Shown piece after piece: positions 17,491-25,883 of a DNA stretch of 64,000 nt. This stretch comes from Chitinophaga costaii (GTDB lineage: Bacteria > Bacteroidota > Bacteroidia > Chitinophagales > Chitinophagaceae). Under the pieces are notes generated by a model. The model saw nothing but the letters and a program-made list of their open reading frames with translations. It had not been told where the DNA came from and searched no databases. The stretch spans positions 1 through 64,000 of the forward strand of contig NZ_FMAR01000010.1 in the NCBI RefSeq assembly GCF_900094705.1. Direction: 5' to 3'. Position 1 is the stretch's first letter. Each line of letters opens with the position of its first letter. The position numbers and the translations under genes are program-made.

Positions 17491-18744
17491 TTATTCCCAC
17501 CGTTTTTGTTCAAAAAAATAATTTCCTGCATACAACCCAACGGTGACCAGTGCCAGCACAATGCAGAGCAGCACGGCATTCCAACTGCTTGGCACGTCCC
17601 AGTCTACCTCCAGGCCAATATTCACCGCTGGTCCGGTGGGCTCCTTGTAAGGTGTTACCACGAAATGATACTGTCCTGGCGCCACACTGCACAGGAAAGC
17701 CTTTTCATGGGTACCTCCTTCCGACCAGCGCTCGCCTTCATCTATCCCTGAATAAAACTCGGTGCCAATGGCCAGGTCCACTTCCTTTCCCGTTTTTTCA
17801 TTTACCAGGTCCAGGTCTGCTTCGCACCAGCTATTACTGACATCACTCGTCATATCCACTTCCATATTCGACATACGGTTGGGCAGGGTAAATGATTTGG
17901 ACACACGTGGCACATTAATGGTACCCGAGTCGATCACGATACGATCAAAAAACACCGGTGTGTACTGCCGGCTGCTGTTATAACTATATTGAATGCCGAG
18001 GGCCAGCAGGCAAAAGATCAGCGCGCCAATGATAAACCGGTCCGCTTGCAGGTTAAAGTAAAAAGGCTGTGCAGCGCCAATACCGGTACGGCGTGGCAAA
18101 CGCGCGCCATTCCGGAAGGCCTTGCTCACTTCCCCCCGCAGGACATACGGACCATAAAATGCCGATACGCCCACATCAGCATCATATTCCAACGCTATCA
18201 TCAGCGGCGGCGCAATGAATTCAATACAACGCGGGCCGGCCTTCAGGTTGGCTTTCCAATGAAGCTCCCCACTAAAATAATTATATACCGCCCGGTAGTC
18301 ATGAAATTTTTCAAACAGCCTGTCATCGTAGGTCAGTTGTGTTTTATCCCGCGTATCCCAGGCATTCAGCAACGGATCGTTTTCTATTTCATCCAGCAAC
18401 ATCCAGTGTCCGTTATACACGGATAGGTAAGCGGCTCCGCCATCTTCCTCCCTGCGCAAGGTGTATTCATTCCAGTTGAACGCAGTACCCACTTCATGCC
18501 GTTCGGCAAAGGCGATCACCTGGTAACGTTTACCACGCAGTATTCCGCTGGCGCCCAGCGGGATCTGCTGTTCCGTAGTTTTGCGGCCTGGCAGGTCGCC
18601 GGATTTTACAAATCCATGCGGCGTAGGGTCCAGCACCGACTGGCAATTGCCGCATACGTACATGACTGTCTGACCAGGATCGTACAATACCTGTGCAGTA
18701 TGGCAGTGAGGACAAATAAAATGCTGTGATATAGGTGTACTCAT
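17491..18744 (-). CDS. Zinc-ribbon DUF4178 membrane protein
   Basis: 417 residues. The N-terminus is a zinc ribbon (ICPHC, then VCGNC, residues 11-34). A DUF4178 domain follows (GILRGKRYQVIAFAERHEVG; FNWNEYTLRREEDGGAAYLS). Two membrane helices (about residues 240-258 and 388-408) enclose a domain of about 130 residues. DUF4178 proteins often occur beside AdoMet decarboxylase and spermidine synthase genes, exactly as here, but their biochemical role is not established. The gene begins 24 bases after speD. Confidence 0.85.
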   Translation of the reverse strand: MSTPISQHFICPHCHTAQVLYDPGQTVMYVCGNCQSVLDPTPHGFVKSGDLPGRKTTEQQIPLGASGILRGKRYQVIAFAERHEVGTAFNWNEYTLRREEDGGAAYLSVYNGHWMLLDEIENDPLLNAWDTRDKTQLTYDDRLFEKFHDYRAVYNYFSGELHWKANLKAGPRCIEFIAPPLMIALEYDADVGVSAFYGPYVLRGEVSKAFRNGARLPRRTGIGAAQPFYFNLQADRFIIGALIFCLLALGIQYSYNSSRQYTPVFFDRIVIDSGTINVPRVSKSFTLPNRMSNMEVDMTSDVSNSWCEADLDLVNEKTGKEVDLAIGTEFYSGIDEGERWSEGGTHEKAFLCSVAPGQYHFVVTPYKEPTGPAVNIGLEVDWDVPSSWNAVLLCIVLALVTVGLYAGNYFFEQKRWE

Positions 18745-18768
18745 TATACAATTACAAGTTAAGGGTAT

Positions 18769-19122
18769 TTATCGCCGCAGGCTTTGCGACTCATGACGGG
18801 TGGCTGCAAAGAAAACGTGGATGTGCTGCATAATGCCTTCCACGGTGGCATCATTATCCTGGCGGAAATTGGAGAGGAATACATCGCAGGTACATAACCC
18901 GTACTCCGGCCAGGTATGCACGGAGATGTGCGATTCGGTGAGGCAGTGCACGGCCGTAAATCCCCCGTTTGGGAAATCATGTATGCACTGGCCCACCTCG
19001 GTGAGCCCGAAAAGTTTCACTTGTTCGTTTATAAAAACGCGCCAACCGGCGCTATGCTGCAGTAAGTCGTGGCGGTGAGTGTATAGGGTAGTTAACAAAT
19101 GCAGTCCGGGCGTATATTCCAT
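18769..19122 (-). CDS. speD: S-adenosylmethionine decarboxylase-like protein, atypical
   Basis: 117 residues, the size of bacterial class 1b AdoMet decarboxylases. The self-cleavage site is present: LTESHISVHTWPEYG has Glu-Ser for pyruvoyl formation and the following His. After this, relatives read DVFTCG with a catalytic cysteine (Cys83 in the Thermotoga enzyme); here the sequence is DVFLSN with Ser at that place. Two cysteines lie three and five residues upstream of this segment (GLCTCDVF). The enzyme makes decarboxylated AdoMet for aminopropyl transfer. As first gene of the operon it fits the spermidine synthase downstream, but the altered site leaves activity open. Confidence 0.85.
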   Translation of the reverse strand: MEYTPGLHLLTTLYTHRHDLLQHSAGWRVFINEQVKLFGLTEVGQCIHDFPNGGFTAVHCLTESHISVHTWPEYGLCTCDVFLSNFRQDNDATVEGIMQHIHVFFAATRHESQSLRR

Positions 19123-19254
19123 AGCTATCAGGTAAATTCAGTCAGAAAGATAAAAATTTTTTCAAATAAACCACCATAACAACTATCGCGGCTGGGGAAA
19201 CCCTTGCCCCCCCGTACAACCCGACCGATATGCAGCGCAATGCCTGGCGCACAT

Positions 19255-20040
19255 TTATCGCTTCCTGAAATCGGAGGGCCTTGATTGGGTGAACTCAAAA
19301 AATGCATTGCTAAATGCCCCCAGGTTGTTGTATCCCACAGCAAAAGCAATATCACTGATAGACCGCTTCGTTTTTACGATCATCTCTATGGCTTTGATCA
19401 TGCGCAGCGTTTTCAGGTATTGTAAAAACGAGATTTGCAACGTAGCACGGAACAAGCGCGACAAAGACCTTTCGCTCTTATTAAAATGCTGGCCCACTTG
19501 AGGCAACGTCAAAGGCTCTCCTATATTCCGTTCCAGGTAGCGGATGATCTTTTGCATTTCATCGTTTTCCGTAACCGGCAGTACAATGGGCAAAGCCTCG
19601 TTATTCAGTTCCGGCAGCAATTGTTTTAATGCCACCAGGAACTCGAAATTATAGTCGTGCCGGTCTACATGCCGCCCATCCCAGCGTTCGGTGTGATTAA
19701 TCATCTGGATCAGCAATTCGCTGGCGGGGTATATGCCCAGGCGGGTATAGAACGCATTTGCAGGATCGTCATGGGCATAAAAGTACAGGGAACGCAGTAC
19801 CGTGGCGGTATTGCCAATACGCAGCACATGCGGAATGCCCTGTGGTATCCAGAAATAATGCCGGGCAGGCACCACGTAAGTACGCCCCTCAATGGTAATA
19901 TAGGCAATGCCGCCCTCCACATAACTAAGCTGCCCTTTATTGTGGCTGTGCAGGGGAATAAGCTTTTCTGACTTCTCATGCATCACAAACACAGAAGCCG
20001 CGCGCTTATTTATTTCCGGTAATGAAGCAATCAGTCCCAT
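19255..20040 (-). CDS. AraC family regulator with cupin domain
   Basis: 261 residues. Residues 25-110 form a cupin sensor (LIPLHSHNKGQLSYVEGGIA; HYFWIPQGIPHVLRIG). The C-terminal 100 residues hold two helix-turn-helix motifs (LTLPQVGQHFNKSERSLSRL; SISDIAFAVGYNNLGAFSNA, ending FTQSRPSDFRKR). It is divergent from the TolC-HlyD-MFS efflux operon with 101 bases between the starts. Such pairs commonly have the regulator control the pump in response to a small molecule; the inducer cannot be read here. Confidence 0.9.
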   Translation of the reverse strand: MGLIASLPEINKRAASVFVMHEKSEKLIPLHSHNKGQLSYVEGGIAYITIEGRTYVVPARHYFWIPQGIPHVLRIGNTATVLRSLYFYAHDDPANAFYTRLGIYPASELLIQMINHTERWDGRHVDRHDYNFEFLVALKQLLPELNNEALPIVLPVTENDEMQKIIRYLERNIGEPLTLPQVGQHFNKSERSLSRLFRATLQISFLQYLKTLRMIKAIEMIVKTKRSISDIAFAVGYNNLGAFSNAFFEFTQSRPSDFRKR

Positions 20041-20116
20041 GTATCAAAAATAAGCGTTTGGCCGGAATTAATAAATAATTGTCTGTTTATATAAAATGAT
20101 TCCCCCCTGGTAAGGG

Positions 20117-20124
20117 TATCTTTG
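20117..20124 (+). promoter_or_regulatory. Candidate -7 promoter element of the efflux operon
   Basis: TATCTTTG matches the Bacteroidota -7 consensus TAnnTTTG and ends 18 bases before the TolC start at 20142. A clear TTTG -33 partner at the usual distance is not seen, which would suit a promoter that needs the divergent AraC activator. Confidence 0.45.
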
Positions 20125-20141
20125 CATGCACAATTACGAAA

Positions 20142-21467
20142 ATGAGATACAATACCATTGCCCTATCCATCTTATGCATATGGATGAGCAACCAGAGCAG
20201 CGCCGCCCCCTTGGCACACGATAGTCTTGTTCACCTCTCCCTGCAAGACGTCTGGGAAAAAGCAGCCTTGCACAGCCGCGCGGTAGCCCTGAAAAATAAA
20301 CAGGTGGATATCAGCGAAGAAGCGGTAAAAGACGCAAAAGCCGAACGTTTCCCAGAGGTAAACGTAGCAGGAAATTATGAAAAGGCCACTAACATCCCGG
20401 TGTACGACAACGGTCTTTTTAACACCCCCACCCAGCACGATGTTATTCATACCCTTTATAAGGTGGGAGCAGACTTCTACCTGAACCTGTATAACGGGAA
20501 CAAGCTGAACCTGCAAATTGCTACCGAAAAAATAGCCCGGCAGGTGGCCGGCATACAGCAGGCCCAAACCATGTCGGACGTACGGTATGCCACTGCGGTG
20601 GCTTACCTGGAACTGCAAAAGGCCATTGTTTTTAAACAACTGGTGACCAGCGACATTGGCAGCCAGGAAAAACAACTGGCCGAAATTAAAGAAAACTACC
20701 GGGCAGGCGTAGTGCTTAAAAGCGATGTGTTGCGGGTAGAACTGGACCTTTCCCGTCGCAGGCTGCTGCTGGTGCAGATCAACAATGACATCCTGATCGC
20801 CAACCAAAAACTCAACATCCTTATTGGTGACGACGACAACCAGCGCATTGCGCCGGATGCCATAGCCGATTCTACCTTCGCTACCGGCACTTACGACGAT
20901 TACCTGAACATTGCCATGGCGCATTCCTTTGCTTATCATTTATCCGAAAAGGAAACAGCTCTGCGGACTTTGCAGCTAAAACAAGCCAAGGCCAATGTAA
21001 GCCCGAAGATTGGCCTTTACGGCGACTTCTATTATGCCAATCCGCAAATTTTCTTATACCCGTATAATCCCCACCTGTATTCGCTGGGTGTTACCGGTGT
21101 AAAGGCTTCTTTTCCCATTTCCTCGCTCTACCATAACCCGCATAAAGTAAAAGCGGCCAACCTGGAACTTGAAAAAGAAGAAATAGCCCACCAAGATGTA
21201 GCCGACCAGGTAAGGCAACAGGTAAAAGAAGCCTACCTGCGCTACCAGGAGGCACTAGTACAAATACAAGTGGCCAAATCCAACATTGAGCAGGCGACGG
21301 AAAATGCGCGCATCATTAAAAACACCTACTTCAACCAAACCTCCCTGGTCACCGACCTGCTGGACGCAGACGTACAGTTGCTGCAAACTAAATTTGAACT
21401 GGTAGCGGCCCGCATAACGGCACAGCATAAATATTATCTTCTTCAAAACGTAACCGGCACCCTTTAA
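20142..21467 (+). CDS. TolC family outer-membrane efflux protein
   Basis: 441 residues with a signal peptide (cleavage near SSAAP). Two repeated outer-membrane efflux modules are seen: ALKNKQVDISEEAVKDAKAE in the first and EKETALRTLQLKQAKANVSP in the second, with long helical hairpins between. Family length is about 420-480. It forms the outer-membrane channel of a tripartite pump, with the HlyD adaptor and MFS transporter directly downstream (1 base gap, then an overlap). Confidence 0.95.
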   Translation: MRYNTIALSILCIWMSNQSSAAPLAHDSLVHLSLQDVWEKAALHSRAVALKNKQVDISEEAVKDAKAERFPEVNVAGNYEKATNIPVYDNGLFNTPTQHDVIHTLYKVGADFYLNLYNGNKLNLQIATEKIARQVAGIQQAQTMSDVRYATAVAYLELQKAIVFKQLVTSDIGSQEKQLAEIKENYRAGVVLKSDVLRVELDLSRRRLLLVQINNDILIANQKLNILIGDDDNQRIAPDAIADSTFATGTYDDYLNIAMAHSFAYHLSEKETALRTLQLKQAKANVSPKIGLYGDFYYANPQIFLYPYNPHLYSLGVTGVKASFPISSLYHNPHKVKAANLELEKEEIAHQDVADQVRQQVKEAYLRYQEALVQIQVAKSNIEQATENARIIKNTYFNQTSLVTDLLDADVQLLQTKFELVAARITAQHKYYLLQNVTGTL

Positions 21468-21468
21468 T

Positions 21469-22539
21469 ATGAAAGCAAAAAAACCTACCGTTACCGACAA
21501 ATTGATCACGCGTATTACCGGCTGGATTGCCATTGCACTCCTGCTGGCCCTCCTGGTATGGGGCATTGAAACCCTTTGGGAGTATCATCGCTATGAACAA
21601 ACCAACGACGCCCAGGTACAGGAATATGTGAACCCGGTTATTTCCCGTGCCGGCGGATTTATCGTAGCCGTAAAATTTGAAGAGAACCAGCCCGTTAAAA
21701 AAGGCGACACCCTGCTCATCATCGACAACCGGGAATATAACTTACAAGTAGATCAGACCAGGGCCATGCTGGAAAAAGAAGTAGCACAGCTCGCGGTGCT
21801 GAATAGCAATACCAACACCCTCCGGCAAACCTCCCGGGCAGCCCAGTCACAGATCGCCGCCGCACAGGCCAAGGTTTGGAAGCAGCAGCTCGATTACGAC
21901 CGTTATCAAAAATTATATAACGCAGAATCGGCCACAGCCCAGCAGTTGGAAAACGTAAAGGCCAACCTGGACATTTATCAGTCTGACTTCAAAGCAGCGC
22001 AAGATAATTACGCCGCATCGGTTTCGCGCATACAGGACACGGAAAGCGAAAAAGCCGTGGTAAGCGCCGAAATGGAACGGCTCAAAGCCTTGCTGGACCG
22101 GCACAAACTGGACCTTTCCTACACCGTGATCACCGCGCCATACGATGGCCGCATGGGACGCCGTACCATTGAAAAAGGACAAATGATCAATGCCGGTGAA
22201 GTGCTGGCCTATATCGTAGATAATGAGACAGACAAATGGGTGGTGGCCAACTATAAAGAAACCCAGGTGGCGCATATGCAGGTAGGCGATTCCGTTAAAA
22301 TAAAAGCCGACGCATATCCCGACAAAACTTTCAGGGGCACCATCATCTCACTTTCACCAGCTACAGGCTCCAGCTTTTCCCTGCTGCCGCCAGACAATGC
22401 TACCGGCAATTATGTGAAGATTGTACAACGGGTGCCCGTGCGCATCCGCATTAACGGCAGCCGCAGCGAAACCGATGTACTTCGCGCGGGCATGAACGTA
22501 AGTGTATTTATCAATAAACAGCAACATGCACGCGGATAA
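21469..22539 (+). CDS. HlyD/EmrA family periplasmic adaptor
   Basis: 356 residues. One N-terminal membrane helix (residues 16-36, GWIAIALLLALLVWGIETLW) is followed by a split lipoyl domain (VNPVISRAGGFIVAVKFEEN; VITAPYDGRMGRRTIEKGQM), a coiled-coil hairpin (about 88-205) and a beta barrel (VANYKETQVAHMQVGDSVKI). The pattern is that of EmrA, partner of EmrB-type MFS exporters. It lies between the TolC gene and the MFS gene. Confidence 0.95.
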   Translation: MKAKKPTVTDKLITRITGWIAIALLLALLVWGIETLWEYHRYEQTNDAQVQEYVNPVISRAGGFIVAVKFEENQPVKKGDTLLIIDNREYNLQVDQTRAMLEKEVAQLAVLNSNTNTLRQTSRAAQSQIAAAQAKVWKQQLDYDRYQKLYNAESATAQQLENVKANLDIYQSDFKAAQDNYAASVSRIQDTESEKAVVSAEMERLKALLDRHKLDLSYTVITAPYDGRMGRRTIEKGQMINAGEVLAYIVDNETDKWVVANYKETQVAHMQVGDSVKIKADAYPDKTFRGTIISLSPATGSSFSLLPPDNATGNYVKIVQRVPVRIRINGSRSETDVLRAGMNVSVFINKQQHARG

Positions 22540-24121
22540 GATAATCCCTGTTTTCCGGAAATGGGTGCCGGAATGGATGGTAAAACTCATACTCTTCCTG
22601 GTGATCCTGCCCAGCATTATGCTTTTTTTTCTGCCGCTGGCCAATATCAATGCCGCAGCCGGTTTGTATGGCTGTGAGCCTGCCGACGTGCAATATTCCG
22701 TTGCACTGTTTTACACCGGCTACACCGGCTTTTACTTGCTGGAACGCCGCTTTTATAGCTACTTTGCCACTAAGGAATACTTTATCCTTTTTACCTTTTT
22801 ACAGATTGCTACTGCCTTTGCCTGTTACCATACCCGCACCCTCTACGTGCTGCTCCCACTCCGTTTTGTACAGGGCATAGGCTTTGGCTGTATGGTTACC
22901 CTATCGCTGTCGCTCATGTTTACCCGGTTAAAAACGGAAAGGGCCCGGGAGATCAGCTTTTCCGTGTTCTTTGGGTTGCTGCTTTGCGCGGTGCCTATCA
23001 ACAACCTGGTTACCGCAGACCTGGTGGATAGTTTCGACTTCAACATGTTGTACAAGTGTATTACCTTTTCTTACCTGCCCTCCCTGGTACTCATGCTCGT
23101 TACCATGAACAACGTGCGCCTGCAGGTAAAGTTTCCCCTCTATAATTTGGATTGGCAAAGCTTTTTGCTCTACACCGTTATGTTGGCGCTGGCTGCGTTT
23201 GTACTTATCTATGGGCAGGAATATTATTGGCTGGAAGATCGCCGTATAGCCGGCAGCGTGATCGCCATCGTGGGGCTGACACTGGTTTTTGCCATCCGCC
23301 AGTTACGCATGCGGCGTCCCTACATGCAATTGTCGGTATTTGGCAACCGAAATTTCAACGTGGGCCTCCTGTTGCTATTCATCATGTATATTTGCCGGTT
23401 TGCATCGGGCATTACCAACAATTTCTTTTCCTCCGTACTGAAGTTCGACCCCACGCATGTGTCATACATCAATGTATTTAACATAGCGGGATTGGTGTGC
23501 GGCGTTTTTATTGCCTGCCTCCTCATCCTTCAACAGCGAAACATTCGCTTCATCTGGGTGTGCGGGTTCATGGCATTACTGGTATTTCATGGCGTGATGA
23601 TTTTCCTCTTCGACACCCAAGCGGATGAAGATCACTTTTTCGTTCCGCTCTTCCTGCAGGGATTTGGGGTGGGCATGCTAATGGTGCCGACTATTGTTTA
23701 TGCCATTGCCTCCGTACCCGCCGTGCATGCAGTGTCTGCGGCAGCCATATGCCTGGCCGTTCGTTTTTTGGGCTTTTGTTCGGCCACGGCTATCATGAAT
23801 TATTTTGAACTATTGGGAAAAGGTCGCCACTACAACGCCTTCCAGGATCACCTGACCCGGCTAGATCCCACCGTTAAATATGAACTGGCTTTGCAAACAC
23901 AGCGTCTTTTACACAAAGGCGTACCAGCACTGCAAGCCGCCAAACAAGCGGATAAACTGCTGGTAAATGCCGTGAACAGTCAAAGTCAACTGCGCTTTGC
24001 CATGGACTATTATGCACTAATGTGTTGCCTGCTAGCCGTTACGCTGTTATTTATCCTGCTCTTCCCCTACCTGAATCGCACGGTAGTGTACCTGCGGTCC
24101 AGAATACTGGCACCGGGATGA
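22526..24121 (+). CDS. MFS transporter, EmrB-like (DHA2 type)
   Basis: 531 residues from the ATG at 22526, which overlaps the adaptor stop by 14 bases; an alternative ATG at 22502 adds eight residues. About 14 membrane segments are seen, the number typical of the DHA2 group. The loop FVQGIGFGCMVTLSLSLMFT corresponds to the conserved motif of drug/proton antiporters. With the TolC and HlyD proteins it would export a toxic compound across both membranes. It ends directly against the convergent gene at 24122. Confidence 0.9.
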   Translation: MHADKIIPVFRKWVPEWMVKLILFLVILPSIMLFFLPLANINAAAGLYGCEPADVQYSVALFYTGYTGFYLLERRFYSYFATKEYFILFTFLQIATAFACYHTRTLYVLLPLRFVQGIGFGCMVTLSLSLMFTRLKTERAREISFSVFFGLLLCAVPINNLVTADLVDSFDFNMLYKCITFSYLPSLVLMLVTMNNVRLQVKFPLYNLDWQSFLLYTVMLALAAFVLIYGQEYYWLEDRRIAGSVIAIVGLTLVFAIRQLRMRRPYMQLSVFGNRNFNVGLLLLFIMYICRFASGITNNFFSSVLKFDPTHVSYINVFNIAGLVCGVFIACLLILQQRNIRFIWVCGFMALLVFHGVMIFLFDTQADEDHFFVPLFLQGFGVGMLMVPTIVYAIASVPAVHAVSAAAICLAVRFLGFCSATAIMNYFELLGKGRHYNAFQDHLTRLDPTVKYELALQTQRLLHKGVPALQAAKQADKLLVNAVNSQSQLRFAMDYYALMCCLLAVTLLFILLFPYLNRTVVYLRSRILAPG

Positions 24122-24625
24122 TCAGTCCTCTATATCGGGTTCAAACCGCAACCAGGCTGGTATACGCTGGTGGATGCGGGTACGTTCCACCATTTGCAAT
24201 AGCAGTGTTTTCACAATATCCAGCGTAGTGAGTGATACCACGCAACATAGCAATGCAGTGCCTAGGAATACCCTTGCCGGTGCTTCCTTATCGGCATAGT
24301 ACATATTCCAAACGTGCGTGTGCAGACAGTAAAACACCAGCGCGCTGCCGATGTACACGATCAGGATGGTAAATAAGCTCTTGAGTAGCCGCAGGATAAA
24401 CAGGTCGTGGTTCGTGGAAAACATCTCCAGGAGATTGATCAGCAGCAGTACACCTACCAGGCCAAATATGAAGATATTGGCATGCAGGGGAATACGCCCG
24501 GTGCTGCTCCATCCCACTTTGTAATGCAGGCCCAGTGCATAATCCGGCATCAACATGGTAAGGGTGTACATACCTATAAAAGCAAGGATGGTACAATAAT
24601 AAGGTATTAATTTACGGGATGTCAT
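24122..24625 (-). CDS. Four-helix membrane protein, unknown
   Basis: 167 residues with four hydrophobic segments (about 10-28, 50-68, 82-102 and 118-140) and charged ends. No conserved enzymatic motif is visible and no family is recognised. It converges on the MFS gene with no spacer, so it is not part of the pump operon. The next gene upstream on this strand is 245 bases away, behind a terminator, so it is probably transcribed alone. Confidence 0.65.
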   Translation of the reverse strand: MTSRKLIPYYCTILAFIGMYTLTMLMPDYALGLHYKVGWSSTGRIPLHANIFIFGLVGVLLLINLLEMFSTNHDLFILRLLKSLFTILIVYIGSALVFYCLHTHVWNMYYADKEAPARVFLGTALLCCVVSLTTLDIVKTLLLQMVERTRIHQRIPAWLRFEPDIED

Positions 24626-24796
24626 AGCGGGTATTTTTTCAGGTAAACAATAAACTTGAAAACGGGTTGATATACTGCTACTTTTCGTATAGCCATTAGC
24701 GTTATTGTGTAGAAGGCCGGGCTGTCAATTATGATTTGGAGGAGATCAGGTATTTTAACCCTAATTTAATGCAGGAAAGCATTCAAAAAACGTATT

Positions 24797-24843
24797 AAAA
24801 AAGCCTTATGAAACATTTAACAAATGTCTCATAAGGCTTTTTT
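24797..24843 (-). terminator. Strong bidirectional terminator
   Basis: AAAAAAGCCTTATGA and TCATAAGGCTTTTTT pair perfectly, and the inner ACATTT/AAATGT extends the stem with one mismatch. Runs of A and T at the outer ends make it work on both strands. It lies 28 bases after the stop of the metallo-hydrolase gene at 24871. Confidence 0.9.
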
Positions 24844-24870
24844 ATAGATGGCCGGGAGTCCGGCAATACT

Positions 24871-25629
24871 TTATGGCTGTGGGTACCAGTTAATTAGGCG
24901 TACATCGATGGATTTGTTGGCAGCGTTTACCTTTGTTTTAAATGCAGTAACATCGCTCAGGCCATTTTTGCCGCGATAATGGTAAGGATATACCACCTTA
25001 GGCTTAAAGGCCAGCACGGCGTCTGCCGCTTCCGGCACGTCCATGGTGTAAGGCAGGTTCATACATACAAAAGCCACGTCAATATTCTTCAGCGCGCGCA
25101 TTTCGGGTATATTCTGGGTATCACCGGAAAGGTAAATGTGCTTGCCGCCAATGGTGAGTACATAACCATTGCCACGGCCCTTAGCATGCCAGGCGGTAGC
25201 GCTTTCCGGCAGGTTGTACATCGGAATGGCATGGATGGTAATGCCGTCCAGGGTGGTAGTTGCGCCATTTTTCAGCACCACTGCCTTTGCTTTGTAAGCG
25301 GCGGGCAATTGGTCTGCCACCGCCTGCGGTACCACGAGGGTAGCCTGGCTTGCGCCAATGCTGGCCAGTACCGTAGTATCGAAATGATCTCCATGGATAT
25401 CCGTGATTAGCACCAGGTTAGGCGCAGCCAGGCCTTTAAACAGGTCTGCCCTGCCAGCCGGGTCTGCATAAATGGTGGTGCCATGTATGGAAAGCACCAG
25501 GCTGGCGTGTTCCACCGGCTGGATAACCAGTGTACCCTTACCGGTTTTTAAACTATCTGCCGGCGCCAGTTGCGCATGGGCAGCGCCGGCAATCATTGCC
25601 AGGCAAAATGCAAGCGTCCTGAATTTCAT
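24871..25629 (-). CDS. Exported MBL-fold metallo-hydrolase (UlaG-like)
   Basis: 252 residues with a signal peptide (cleavage after AGAAHA). The metallo-beta-lactamase fold is clear: HGTTIYADPAGRADLFKG, the metal motif ITDIHGDHFD, the later YLSGDTQN and the final VYPYHYRG. The first position of the usual HxHxDH motif is Asp, a variant seen in this branch of UlaG-like proteins. Those act as lactonases or phosphodiesterases, so an esterase or lactonase role is likely but the substrate is unknown. It is transcribed alone. Confidence 0.85.
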   Translation of the reverse strand: MKFRTLAFCLAMIAGAAHAQLAPADSLKTGKGTLVIQPVEHASLVLSIHGTTIYADPAGRADLFKGLAAPNLVLITDIHGDHFDTTVLASIGASQATLVVPQAVADQLPAAYKAKAVVLKNGATTTLDGITIHAIPMYNLPESATAWHAKGRGNGYVLTIGGKHIYLSGDTQNIPEMRALKNIDVAFVCMNLPYTMDVPEAADAVLAFKPKVVYPYHYRGKNGLSDVTAFKTKVNAANKSIDVRLINWYPQP

Positions 25630-25759
25630 GATGGTAAAGATTGATTAAGATGTGAAGATAAAGAAGTTACACTTCTTGACATCTAAGATCGTTACTATTT
25701 GTTGGGATAAGTGCAGCGGCGAAAAATTTTCATTTGGAATTTCAACAACAATTCATTTG

Positions 25760-25864
25760 CTTTGTATTACAAAGTACTTTTAAAAACAACTAAAACAGTA
25801 TCCCCGTCATAGCATGAACCACCGGATGCTGTATTTTTTTATGCATTTACTTTGCAATACAAAG
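25760..25864. promoter_or_regulatory. Pair of palindromic operator-like sites before the VIT gene
   Basis: CTTTGTATTACAAAG (25760-25774) is a perfect 7-1-7 inverted repeat. CTTTGCAATACAAAG (25850-25864) is the same with one mismatch. Both are followed by the similar downstream sequence ACTTT(T)AAAA, so the repeated unit is about 22 bases, spaced 90 bases apart. The second copy ends 19 bases before the ATG of the VIT-domain gene, where it could overlap the transcription start. A repressor binding site is the likeliest reading; the factor is unknown. Confidence 0.55.
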
Positions 25865-25883
25865 CACTTTAAAATACACTAAA

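Noticed and set aside
19128-19355. Minus-strand frame between the AraC gene and speD
   Set aside because: Overlaps the end of the AraC gene and has no motif; the space is better explained as promoter region of the polyamine operon.
25249-25460. Loss of function of the metallo-hydrolase because the metal motif begins with Asp (DIHGDH)
   Set aside because: This variant is known in UlaG-like relatives and the other metal ligands are present, so inactivation is not supported.
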